Source: Diplolepis rosae
Lineage: Eukaryota > Arthropoda > Insecta > Hymenoptera > Diplolepididae
Reading direction: 5' to 3'
Length of the DNA: 64,000 bases
Assembly: GCA_030998225.1 (NCBI GenBank)
Contig: JAPYXD010000308.1
Coordinates: forward strand, 8,008,001 to 8,072,000
A program made the position numbers and the translations under genes. This document shows, one piece after another, positions 18,870-30,002 of the stretch (its first letter is position 1; each line of letters opens with the position of its first letter). The notes under the pieces were generated by a model. It made no database searches and was not told the DNA's origin. It saw only the letters and a program-made list of their open reading frames with translations.

Positions 18870-20895
18870 TTTCAGTTTGACTGTAGACAATCGTGAAACC
18901 CCTACTTTCAACATCATCGCGGATATTGAATCGAACATCAATAAGATTCCGGCTGAATCACAAGATGAGGCACGCCTAAAAATAGTAAATTGCGTAAATA
19001 ATTTCTTTGAGAGCGGTAAAAATCAGAAATCAAAACTTTTGCAACCCTTCAAAGAAATTAAAAACACAAAGAAATTTATTGAAAACAACCCTGATATAGT
19101 ATTTAACAAGGCTGACAAAGGTAATGTTACTGTTGTCTTAACGTGAACTAAATATAATACAAAGGTAAAAAACCTCTTTGATGACGTTAATACTTATCAA
19201 GTTAGGACTAACGATACGACCATCAAAATACAAAATAAGGTCAATAAACTTGTTAAGAAATGGAAACTGGAAATAAACAGGAAACTGATTAACAATATCT
19301 TGGCAAAGGATCTCAGAACTTCTATCGCAGTTCCTTCCAGACTTTATGGTCTGCCTAAGATTCAAAAAGTGTGTCACCCCGTTAGACCCATTGTCTCATA
19401 TGTGGGTAGTCCTACGTACAACCTTGCTTCTTATTTTAGTAACGCTATCTCGAAAAACTTTACACCTCCACAATTCAAAATTATCAACAGTTTTTAACTA
19501 GTGAAAAATCTAAAAAATGTAACAATCCCCAACAATGCCAGTTTTTGCCTCCTTGGACGTTGTATCTCTCCTCACAAACGTTCCAAAAGAGGCAGCCGTA
19601 TCTGCAGTTAAAAGTAGATGGCAAGAGATTCCGCCAAAGGTAAAAATACCATGGAAAGAATTTGAAGAAGATATACGTCTGTGTTTGAATAGCACAGACT
19701 TCAATTTCAATGGAAAAACTTATTTCCAAAAACAAGGGTTACCCATGGGCTCTCATTTTTCCCCAATCCTGGCTGATATAGTCATGGATGATTTAGAAAA
19801 CGAAAGGTTATCAAGCCTTCATTTTCAACTACCGGCATACCTTCGTTACGTTGATGATATTTCAATTGGGGTTCCTGATACAGAGATTGGAAATATTGTA
19901 CAATTTTTCAACGCAAACCTATTTAACATTAAAGTTACCCTAGAAAAAGAGAGAGAACGGACTATTAACTTCTCAGACATTTCTATTACCAGAAAACAAG
20001 ACCAAACATACTCTCTCAATTGGTATAGAAAACCTATCTGGTCTGGTAGATACTTAAACTCTTTTTCTCACCAGCCGTTGAGATACAAAAAAAGTATTGT
20101 CAATAACTAAGGGGACAAAGCCATTCTTCCATCTGACAAGGAATTCCACACTGAAAACCTTGACCTGATAAAAAACGTTCTTCAAGAAAATTGCTATCCT
20201 CTAACCTTTGTACAGGAGATTGTTGAATTTAGACTTCAGGAGTTACAACGAAAATCGCGACTAGATAGAAACCAGGTAGTTGCGGACACAGAAATTCAAC
20301 CTTTTATTAGCATACCTTACGTTGAAGGCTTATCTGAAGAAATTTCGTGAATCTTGGGCAACTACAATATTAATACTGCTTTCAAGAACCATGAAAGTGT
20401 AAAAATTATATTCAAATCAACAAAAGATCGGTTAAAAAAAGAACAGCTCTCTAATATCGTGTATAGCATCCCATGTAAAGACAATAATTGCAAAGCCGTT
20501 TACATAGGACAAACAAAACGGTTTCTAAAAAGTCGAATAAATGAACATAAAAATAAAATTAGAGAATGCCCTAAAAACACACGATATAAAAAGACCATTT
20601 CTTCGATTTCGATGGAACCAAGATCCTATCCAGGAAATGCAATTACAAAAAGAGATTGCTGTTGGAAATGTGTTACATTGCAGGTACTAAGGAAGCTGTA
20701 AATCTGAAAACAGATATTGAGAACTTATCCAAGATTTACAACCCTATCATAAAAAATAGGGTCCTACGGTCTAGCTGCACTACAACATCTAACCACATGG
20801 CGACCCAGAAAGAATCACGTGCAAACAATGAAGAGGTCTCGTCAGACTTAAGGTCCTGGATTCCTAATATATTATATAACAAAAACATTACTTAA
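18870..20895 (+). pseudogene. Penelope-like element: RT plus GIY-YIG endonuclease
   Basis: 18877-19143: NKADKGNVTVVLT, the N-terminal conserved block. 19300-19497: SRLYGLPKIQK then RPIVSYVGSPTYNLASYF. 19535-20110, after a frame shift: FASLDVVSLLTNVP, QKQGLPMGSHFSPILADIVM and catalytic RYVDD (19847-19858). 20354-20580: IVYSIPCKDNNCKAVYIGQT, KRFLKSRINEHK, the GIY-YIG nuclease. In-frame stops at 19144, 20108 and 20348 and shifts near 19500 and 20580-20650 inactivate it. Such elements integrate by target-primed reverse transcription using both domains. No flanking pseudo-LTRs recognised. Confidence 0.92.
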
Positions 20896-21129
20896 CTTTA
20901 CTAATTTTGAATACATTTATTGGGTTTCTTAAGAAATCTATTGGTTTTGATAACTTTAGAATTTTGGTTAAATGGACTTATCATTTTGAATATTATTAAA
21001 TTTTTATCAATCTTTACAGTTTCGAATAAAAGGGTCATTTTTTTATATCATCCTTTATCAATTCTCTCGTTTAATCCAATTATTCCAATTAGTTTTAATT
21101 GAATATTATATCACAAAAAAAACACTAAA
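20896..21129. other. AT-rich 3' flank of the Penelope-like element
   Basis: No recognised feature. Confidence 0.35.
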
Positions 21130-22282
21130 CGCTCTCAACTCATACGCGTCAATATTTCATCTAATATAATATCAGAGATATTTGAATTTCGCGCCCGTCA
21201 TTGTTATAAATAACCGAATACAATCAACACGTATTCAGCGCTTCTTTACATTAATATACATACGAATATAATTTAGATTCCCATGCTCGCAAATGTTATA
21301 TTATTCTGAATTAATCTGAAATGCATATTATATACAAGCCGCTAAGCGCTCAACAATCTTAGAGTTATTCTAATTTTGCGCTGGTTTGGGTATAAAATAA
21401 TGAATACATTCCATACATATTCTGCACTAAATAAAATTCATACAACACACTCTACACGTAAATAGCGATACATAAAATTATACACTCGGGCCTAAATTTC
21501 TATATATATACGACGATAATTTAGATTCTCGTGATCTCAAATATTATGTTCTTCTGAATTCATCCGGCGTATATATTATACCCAAGCCTCAAAGCACTGG
21601 ACAAGCTCAGAGTATGCACTTTTAAAATAAATACGAATTTTATGTATATAAAACGTTCCAAGTATGAGATTCTATATATTTATCTCATGAATAATCAAAT
21701 ATGCGTACACCATCCACATAAAATGATCACAGAGTTATATGAATTTCGCGGCTGGCCTTTTCATGAAACAGTCAACACATTTTACACGTATTCAGCGCTA
21801 CATAATAACACGCGAGCTTTAATTTCTATATACATACGAAATTGAATAAGATTTCCGCTATCTTAAATACTTCTGAATTAATTCGACATGAATATTATAT
21901 ACAAATAGCTAAGCGCTCAATCCCAGAGTTATAATAATTTTGTGCCGTAAAGGGTCCAAAAAAATGAATACATTCCACACATATTCAGCGCTACACAAAT
22001 TTTTACACGCAAGTTATACCTTCAAAATAAATACGTTTTTTATGTATATTAAGTGTTTAGCGCATATGCGTGTACCATCCACATATAATAATCACAAAGA
22101 TATGTGAATAAAATTCTCGCGATCTTAAATATTTCTGAATAAATCCAATATGAATATTATACACAAACCGCTAAGCGGTCAATCCCAGAGTTATTATAAT
22201 GAATACATTACACACATATTCAGCGCTGCACAAAATTTTACACGCGAGTTATAACTTCAAAATAAATACGACTTTTATGTAT
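21130..22282. repeat. Degenerate satellite-like array
   Basis: Motifs recur in the same order: (c/t)gtattcagcgct (21230, 21788, 21979, 22219), ccgctaagcgctcaa-like (21333, 21578, 21899, 22160) and acacgcgagtt/aaataaatacg. Spacing varies from about 245 to 320 bp. The array is interrupted at 22282 by a transposon and resumes at 24524. Confidence 0.7.
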
Positions 22283-22390
22283 TGGTCATTCCGTATTAGA
22301 TTGACAGTCGATGTCACAGATTTGAACAAGATAATTTTTTTTTCGGTTCTTTATCAACAATAAACAGACACGTATTTTTTTGTTTGGCCT

Positions 22391-23660
22391 TTGACGCGCT
22401 TTACCGCCACTGAGGGTAATGGCGGCCAAGCGACGCCACAAATTGGTGACCACGTGAAGTCACCATTCCATCGATGGTACGATATGAATAATTGTTCTTA
22501 AATGTAAATAAAAGGGCGCCAACCACCCAAAAGGGTTGATGACGAAATCCCTTGCCCGTCTAGCTCGGCGTAGAGGGATTTCGTAGGGGCGAACTCATGG
22601 CGCAGTCACCACCGGGAGGGTTTGCTAAACACGATGAAAAGACAAGAAATTCCATTTTAGTTTAAATAAAACTCACCATGTTTACCATTTCAACAACACA
22701 ACTGTACTTTATTCACTTAAATCCCCCCCCCTTTATTACAACTTTACCTTTTACCCCACACACTCACTCATCCATCCACTCCATTCAAATCACACACACA
22801 CACACCCACACACACACACCAAAATCCAATATAATTTTGCCTTTCACCTGTGTTACACTTTTTTGAAGACGACGAAGAGAGAGAGAGATTTATGTCGTCT
22901 TCCTTAACCGGTTTCAGCTTTTTACTGTTTCTTTTCACTTATTATTTTCCGTTTTTTCTTTACTGTAACAGGGCGAACTATTGAACTCGACAAGCACACA
23001 AGACAGAATGGCGTCTCTCCTCACGGTTCAGCTCCACGTTCCGTGTTCCACGTTTCATGACCGGGAGGTGCTGCCACCTCGTTCTTTACCAGACCCTTTT
23101 ATTATGGAACTGGCCGCCCCGCACGCCTCTCCTCGCTTCTGAATACGTTATTATTATTAAATATGGATTAAGACCTCCTCTCAGCCAGAAAACTAGCAAT
23201 ATGGAGGAGTCTTGTTTCCTTGGTCGTTTTCTTATAGACTTGCCGTCGATCCTCAGCGTGATAGGCAGAGGTCGAGCGGCGAACGGCCATTCACTTCATT
23301 GGCTGGCTGCCATTGGCCCACCTTGCCGGTCCAGAACCGTGCGTCCTCGCTCTGCGTTTAGAGAGACCCATTCCTGCCCATTATTTACTGTTCTCTTTTT
23401 TTCTCCTTCTTCATTTTATCCCGCTTTCTCTCTCTCTCTCTCCTGTCTAGAACATTACAATGCTGGAATACAAAATATTATTACAATAAAAATCAATTAT
23501 TCGGAACGTAGACATTATAACGTAACTTGTAACTTAGTAACTAAGTAAAAGATAATACAATTTTTCCACCCAGATCAAGTTCTTCTTTCTTGAGTTATTC
23601 ATCAAGATTTAACCCTTCCTACTCGATCTGGCGTGGTCCTACTTAAGTAAGGTTACTTAC
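22391..23660. mobile_element. Insertion of unknown type inside the palindromic transposon
   Basis: About 1.27 kb that has no counterpart in the right arm. It has higher GC, a stem at 22554-22587 (cgaaatccct/agggatttcg), a C run, a CA-rich simple repeat (about 22791-22820) and pyrimidine tracts. A 163-codon plus-strand frame at 23057-23548 is not recognised. TGGTGACCACGTGAAGTC near 22446 slightly resembles a tRNA-Trp primer site, so a retrotransposon LTR is possible but unproven. Confidence 0.45.
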
Positions 23661-23664
23661 TAGT

Positions 23665-24345
23665 TATGTTTCAAGCTTGTTTATCTTGAAAACAATTGCT
23701 CGCACGAAAAATTTTCTAAATTATGAAAATTAGGGTTTTGACTCTTCTTTACAGAGATTGTTGCGAAAAAATTGTTTCAATATTTTTTAACATACAAAAG
23801 TAAAGAAATAAACGCAAAATCGTTTTTTTTCAAAATTTGGCCCCTTTTGAAATTTTTTTTTTTCGTGGATTTAAATTCTTTGAAGTCATTGATTTGGATG
23901 TTATGAAATTTTGAAGAGCCTCGCGCGGCCTCGCGCGTAATCCGGGCGCTTCCACACGTGGCGAGCGTTTTACCCGGCGTTAGTTACTAGCGCTAAAAGT
24001 AAAGGTAAATGCTCGCCGTGTGTGGAAGCGCCCCGATTACGCGCGAGGCCGCGCAAGGCTCTTCAAAATTCCATAACTTCCAAATCAATGATCCAGGCAT
24101 TTTGATTAAATCGTCATATTTTATAACAAACTTCAAAGAATCTAAATCCACGAAAAAAAAATTTCGAAAGGGGCCAAATTTGGAAAAAACGATTTTGCAT
24201 TTATTTCTTTACTTTTGTATGTTGAAAAATATTTAAACAATTTTTTTGCAACAATCTCTGTAAATAAGAGTCAAAACCCTAATTTTCGTAATTCGGAAAA
24301 ATTTTCGTGCGAACAATTGTTTCCAAGATTAACAGGCTTGAAAGT
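23665..24345. repeat. Core hairpin of the palindromic transposon
   Basis: Arms 23665-23980 and 24005-24345 are inverted copies (caattg.tcgcacgaaaa, gccaaatttt, cctcgcgcg, cttccacac) around a loop near 23985-24000. Confidence 0.85.
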
Positions 24346-24523
24346 GCACTTGCTATGTCGAAAATATCATTTCTTACAAATTTCGAAAAATCGTATACTT
24401 TTAAAAAAAATTTATTTGGCCAATCAAAAAAATACGTGTCTATTTATTGTTGATAAAGAACCGAAAAAAAATTATCTCGTTCAAATCTGCGACATCGACT
24501 GTCAATCTAATATGGAATGATCC

Positions 24524-24790
24524 GTATATTAAGTGTTTAGCACATATGCGTGTACCATCTGTATATAATAACCACAGAGATATTCTCTCTCCTTCAAATA
24601 TTGTATTATATCGCAAAGATAAACCTCCAAACGCCTGACTATACGCGTAAACATCCTGCTTAATATAATAACTGAGATTTTCGGTTTTTTTGGGCCTGGA
24701 ATTATTATCAAATAATGTGTACTCTCTACACATAACTTTTATACACATAAAATAATGCATTTTTATACACACGAATGGAATAAGACATAG
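24524..24790. repeat. Continuation of the degenerate satellite-like array
   Basis: gtatattaagtgtttagcac then atatgcgtgtaccatc matches 22035-22080 directly. Confidence 0.75.
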
Positions 24791-25459
24791 CCTTCTTCAT
24801 TGCGTTGCAACTCTTTCTAAGAATATTACTGTTAATGATTTCAAATTAATTAGTTAAATTTAAAATTAATATTATGTTTCCTTTGAATTAAAATGCTTCC
24901 TCTGGAGGACTTTCTGAACATGTGGTCCGAAACTTATTTTCTTTTCTCTTTCTCTCTTCGAACACTTAAGCGTACTTAGGTCCCGAGTTTCCAGGACATA
25001 GACTGTGTATGGGGTATGTTTATGCGTTTGGAACTTGACCCTGCACAACAAATGGTCACGGTACATATTAATTATTTAGGCTAGTTTTTTCAACACTACT
25101 GCTCTCTTCCAAAGCAGTTTGCTGTAAGCAGTTTCCTTTTTGACACCGAACAGAGTGTGCGGCTAATTCTATCTGCTGCCTCTGGGTCTTAAAATGAATC
25201 AAACAAATCGGAAATTACACATAAAAATAAAATTTCAAATTTTACTCTTAAAAAACTTCGTTAAAAAAATTTTTTAGATAAAAATATCATTGCGTTTATG
25301 TGGTTCATGTGTCACTTCCTGTGACCAGTTACATGTATTTATTTTTAATATTAAACATCAGTGACAAAAATTTCAAACTCAACTAATTAATTTGAAATCA
25401 TTTACAGCCGCAAGGCTGAGCCACTAGGCGATATAAGGAGATCTTCCTGTGGAGAAAGA
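24791..25459. other. Unassigned sequence
   Basis: No coding or repeat feature recognised. Confidence 0.35.
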
Positions 25460-25469
25460 GATGTCGGAC

Positions 25470-25540
25470 GCCTGTGTAGCTCAGTGGTTAGAGCAGTCGA
25501 CCGGCAATCGAAAGACCTGGGCTCGAATCCCAGCGCAGTC
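25470..25540 (+). repeat. tRNA-like head of a tRNA-derived SINE
   Basis: 71 nt fold as a tRNA: acceptor gcctgtg/cgcagtc (6 of 7 pairs), D arm GCTC/GAGC, anticodon stem with 4 of 5 pairs, T arm CTGGG/CCCAG with loop CTCGAAT. A box TAGCTCAGTGG and B box GGCTCGAATCC are good pol III promoters. The anticodon would be GGC, but position 33 is C instead of the invariant T, and the acceptor mismatch is at position 2. The reverse strand reads GFEPRSFDCRSTALTTELHR, a peptide I associate with antisense SINE copies in insect gene predictions. Hence SINE rather than tRNA gene; the 3' body is not delimited. Confidence 0.65.
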
Positions 25541-25560
25541 GAAAGCGTCATTTTTTCCAC

Positions 25561-25926
25561 AGAAAGATTTTCAAATTCTTTAAATATTAAACATGTAAAA
25601 CTAATAAAAAAGATTTCATAATAAAATGTGCATAAGCAACATGTTTTGAAAGAATTTTGATTATACGAACTAGAATGTACGGTTGTAAAATTGTAATAGG
25701 GAGAGAGAAATAGTAAATTGATAAATAGAGAACATTTATGAATAGAACATCGTAACCCTAATAAGGGTGTTAGCAAGGGAACCCCATCGGAATGTCATAA
25801 GTACACAAGAATATCAACCGGCGCAGCAAAGGATGAAAATTAAAAAAATGAATCATCGCAAGAAAAAAAGGAACGTAGGGGAACCCAAGAGAAGACCAAG
25901 TTGAAAATATGTTTCCCCTTTTCTTG
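25561..25926. other. Unassigned sequence
   Basis: Possibly SINE body or flank; no feature recognised. Confidence 0.3.
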
Positions 25927-26614
25927 ATGTATGGAACTGGAAGTCAAGAATCTAGGGTTTCCACGCGCTCGGCAAGTGACCCTCAAGGGAGTTTTCGCCA
26001 GGGTAGATTTGTGCATAAAAGCAGGTGCTTTCTTGCGAATCAATCAGTTCTTCTTCAGTTTTTCTTCAGTCGTCGTCGGTAGCAGTCTTCCTCGAGTTTT
26101 TCATCAGTCTTCAACAGTTTCTCATCGCGGAGTCGGTTTCCCAAAAAAGTCTTCGTCAAGCACTCAAGTTCCTTCAAGGAGTATCTACACTAGTCTGGTA
26201 CATTTCTTCATTCCATCGTCAGCATTTTCCTTCTTCGTATCGAGTCATGCAGTTGTTCACCTACGACAAATTATGTAAACACTCCCCAAGTTCGTCAAAA
26301 TACCAGAGTGTTCTAATTGTGACATTGCGAGATTTTTTGGAATATCAGTGGTTCCAGAGTGGACGCAACAACGAGTAAGTCGTTTAACATTTACCCCAGG
26401 AGGAATTTTTAGATATCTCTCTCTCTCTCTCTCTCTCGTGGTTTTTTATTGTAGAATCATAATGAAGGTTAATAATTGTAAATTTGTGGAGTAATTATTT
26501 GTTGTTAGCTTCCCTCACCCTGTTTCAGTTTAGAATTTCTTAGGATTTCTTCACGGATCAAAAACGAGGGGAATCAATCTAATAATAGTGAAGGGTAAGT
26601 AACTAGGACGTTAC
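25927..26614 (+). repeat. LTR-like block with TATA and initiator
   Basis: TGTATGG at 25927 to GACGTTACA at 26614 has TG...CA ends. It contains gcataaaagcagg (TATA-like, about 26013) and, about 25 bp later, aatcagttcttcttcagt, an arthropod TCAGT initiator; a (CT)n tract lies at 26415-26437. It precedes an env-like frame on the same strand. No partner LTR or target duplication was found, so the limits are a guess. Confidence 0.35.
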
Positions 26615-27023
26615 ACATGTGTGTGCCTTTGAGGAGAAGCAAATCTACTGAACATGAAGCAGCATTCAAACAAATAAAATTAATTCAAGGAATATACGAC
26701 CTTTGTGAAGAAAAACATGTAATAACAGAAATACCAAATGCAAAGTTCGAAAAAAGTCTACTGGAACCGATTTTTGACCAAAATTAACACCTTTATTACG
26801 TTTATGTAAAATTTGTAAGAATCCAAACCACAGCTCAAACAATTGTTCAAAAAAATCGACCAAAATTGAAAAAACTACAATTTTCGGAAATTTTTTTAAT
26901 TTTTTCTCTTAACCAAATTGTTATCTATAAACCTTACTTTTTCTAAAGAATAAATTTTTCTTTCAGGTGTTGTACTAATAATTTCTGTTTTTCTTTCTAG
27001 GACACACCTTCCAGAGAAGCATC
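26615..27023 (+). other. Sequence between LTR-like block and env, with splice acceptor
   Basis: Includes an 18-residue frame STEHEAAFKQIKLIQGIY of uncertain origin near 26645-26700 and, directly before the env ATG, a pyrimidine-rich acceptor tttttctttctag ending at about 27000. Spliced env messages are the rule in errantiviruses. Confidence 0.4.
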
Positions 27024-28572
27024 ATGAATGAAAAAAAATTATTATTCCTTCTTAAATTTAGCACCTTGTTTATTATGATAACTGCACAGAACCCTATCTC
27101 TAATAGTTATTACAAGAAAACTAAATTTGAAAATTCAACTGGTCTTTATTTTGAGCCTATAGAAAAAATTAAAATTTATGGTAAAGAAAATCATTTAATG
27201 CCTTATACTGATATAAAAAAAATACTCAGTTTTCAAAATTCACTTATAAACATATTTGAAGGAGCTGTTAACTTTTGTAGAATTACTAAAGATAACTCTT
27301 ACTGCAATAATCGACACAGCAATAAAAAGTTCATAATACTAAAATCCAAGATAGAAAACGTAATAGAATAAATTTACTATCTTTTTAATGATGCACAAAT
27401 TCTCCTTCCCAAACTACCACAAAAATGAAGTAAAAGATGACCTTGAGCACAGCAAGAATATAATTTCAAAAACATTCCAGTGTACAAAACCAAGTTAACA
27501 TCTCTTCCCACATCCATTAGTTAATGTAACAGAAAATTTTAGTACTACCTTGGATAAAATAGATACTTATAACTTTTGGATACAAGATTATCCTTTTTAT
27601 AAAAATTCCCTGGTATCTCAAATAACAGAATGGTTGAACGAGATACTTGATACAATTAACCCCTTATTTTTCGATACTTCAACAGATAGTATAATTGATG
27701 ATATACGCAAAAAATGGAATATAGCATCCACAACTCTTTGATAAAAACACACTAAACCTATATGAACGAATTCTAAAAGAAAATTCAATTAATTTCCATT
27801 TATCAGATATAATTAAACATTCGAAAATTTAATGTTTCCTATTTCAAAACCAGTTGATTTTTACATTGAGTACCCCAATGTTAAGAAAAGAGGAATTCGA
27901 AATTTATAAAATTTATGCTTTACCCATAATTCACAATCTCCCAGGAAAACCTAAACCTACTATATTTGCCAAATCTGAAATTAAATATATAGGAATTACT
28001 ATCAATAGACAAAATTATTTTATTACGGATGATTCATTTTTTGAATCTTGTGACAAAATATAAACAAATTTAATTTTCAATTATTTAGCGACTCTGTTGG
28101 ATATAAATAAAAATTCAAATTGCGAAATTTCATTACTCTTAAAAACTCCTCCTTACCTTTGCTAATATGATATAAATTTTCAAAATCACCCTCTTTTGAT
28201 TAACTTTTTGTTAACCACCAAACTCATCATTTTTAACCATTAAAATCATACTATGGATGGACATATTCTTTTTCTGCTCTTGAAGAAATAAGTCTTGAAT
28301 GCTCAAATAATACCAAATTAATAGTTAGTCTTTTAAAAAACGGAATATTACAAATTCACCCGGAATGTCAAATAGTAAATTATCCAGCCTTTTTGAAACC
28401 AGACAATTTGAAATCTATAAATTCAGAAATAACTACGCCTACATTCAACGTAACTTTAGAGTTAATTGCCCCATACCTCAACAACTTTGCAAAAAAACCT
28501 TCAAGATTACGAAAAGTTATAGAAAGCAAAAAGCAGAACGGAAACATGCCATTACTACTTTTCGAGGATTAA
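27024..28572 (+). pseudogene. Errantivirus-type envelope (F-like) gene remnant
   Basis: Starts with ATG at 27024 and a hydrophobic signal-peptide-like run (residues 5-21), then TGLYFEPIEKIKIYGKE, the opening block of insect errantivirus Env proteins. Decayed continuation in shifting frames: 27550-27741 (helical), 27854-28063 with YKIYALPIIHN and a KYIGITINRQNYF stretch, and 28265-28572 ending in a serine/threonine-rich then basic segment. Env mediates membrane fusion in the intact elements; here at least five stops or shifts remove function. It is an old endogenous copy. Gag and pol of a similar element lie 9 kb upstream but cannot be joined with certainty. Confidence 0.65.
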
Positions 28573-30002
28573 GTAGGTGATTCTCTGCGAGGACGCAGTT
28601 TTGGAAGCCCAAAATTTTGTAAACGAAAATTCTCTTTTTGTACGGTTTTTGTCATTTTCCTTTGTGTTTTTACTACTGAAATACACCCTGAATGGGGTCA
28701 AGCTACAAGTGTCATGGTCTGTTTTTGGCGATAAAATCTTTAATTTTCGGTGCCACGGTTGTGACCAGATTGCCACGGTTGTGACATTTTTTCTACTTTT
28801 TGTGTAGTTGACTGCTGTAAGTGGTTTCATAAAACGACAAAATACATTCGATAACAAAGTACACAATATTTATTATTTTTTTATTGGAAACAAAATTAAA
28901 TTCACATGTTTTTTTACTTTGAATAATTACATAATAAATGAAAAGTAAAACCAAATTATTGCACCAAATCAAGCTTCGATAAATAGTAATCTTTCTTTCT
29001 GGTTTCCTATTTTATTAGCATTGGAAACCGACTTTTTCATGTTCGTAATATCTTGCTGACGTTTTTCAGTAGCCTTCATTGATTTTTTAGAAACAAGTAC
29101 AAGTATTCCTCAAACTAACGATTATGTAAAAAAATATCGATGCATTTTTGTGCATTACAACTTTCATGAATACTACAAAAATACGAAAAAAAATAATGGT
29201 AATCTATATGAAAGGTAATGTTTTCTGTAGAATCAATTTAAATACTATTAATAGTTGAAAATTTCAATACTATATAATAAAATTCTAAAAATCCATGCAG
29301 CAATCCATAGAAATACTATAAATCTACCTAAATACCGGAAAATACTGCAAATTTGTAAAAGTAACATACAATAAAAAATTTTAGAAATAAACGAAATACT
29401 TTAAATTTCTGTACTGATAATTTACTCAAATATCTATAAAAATATTCAAACTTCTTAGAACTTTGATTTGTAGAGCATAGAATTTTATAACGCTAAAAAT
29501 AAATCTACAATAATATTAGATAATCTTTCATGTTGAAAGAATACCAAAACAATTATGAAAAATACTAAAAGTATAAGGAAATACAAACGTGAATAATCTA
29601 CAACTCTGGACTCCAAAGGTTGTATGACTTTAAAAATAAAAAAATTGAAAAATCATACTCTAGAAACCAGATCGTCAAAGAATTAAAATTACAAAATACC
29701 GAAGGAAATATATTTTTTTCGAAAAACCCCTCCCAAATTTTTTTTTTACCTACGCCCTTGATTCCTATTATTTTTTGCAGCAGCACACAATCTTTTTATA
29801 ATATTAACCACAATACATTGTTAAAATCAGTTGTGCACAACAAATTCACATTCCATAAAGATTTTCTCCAAAGTAAAAAAACTGCCACGGTTGTGACATT
29901 TCGCGCTTGCCACGGTTGTGACATTTTGATAGTTATTTGATCATCACGGAGAAGCGGTTTGAGTTAGGAAATTTTCCGAAATATTTTGAGGTTCTGCTAG
30001 CA
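28573..30002. repeat. AT-rich block bounded by repeated GCCACGGTTGTGAC motifs
   Basis: gccacggttgtgac occurs at about 28751, 28772, 29883 and 29910, all in the same direction, each pair 20-30 bp apart and mostly followed by attt. The 1.1 kb between the pairs is very AT-rich without coding signal. The paired motifs look like direct subterminal repeats or a short tandem duplicated binding site. Confidence 0.45.

Larger units (their letters stand above)
22283..24523. mobile_element. Palindromic DNA transposon with GTAT target duplication and an internal insertion
   Basis: Outer inverted repeats of about 105 bp: 22284-22390 and 24412-24523 (ggtcattcc/ggaatgatcc ends; shared ttagattgacagtcgatgtc). 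GTAT at 22279-22282 and 24524-24527 flanks it; removing the element restores tttatGTATattaagtgttt, which exists uninterrupted near 22037 in the same array. Right arm sequence from 24340 to 24410 is missing on the left, replaced by 22391-23660. No transposase seen, so non-autonomous; 4-bp target duplication leaves the superfamily open. Confidence 0.85.

Noticed and set aside
23057..23548. 163-codon plus-strand open frame
   Set aside because: No family similarity, low-complexity pyrimidine tracts, and it lies in an insertion inside a palindromic transposon.
25470..25540. Functional tRNA-Ala gene
   Set aside because: C at position 33 and an acceptor mismatch, with surrounding sequence typical of a SINE.
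25402..25776. 124-codon minus-strand open frame
   Set aside because: Its recognisable part (GFEPRSFDCRSTALTTELHR) is the antisense translation of a tRNA-like SINE head.
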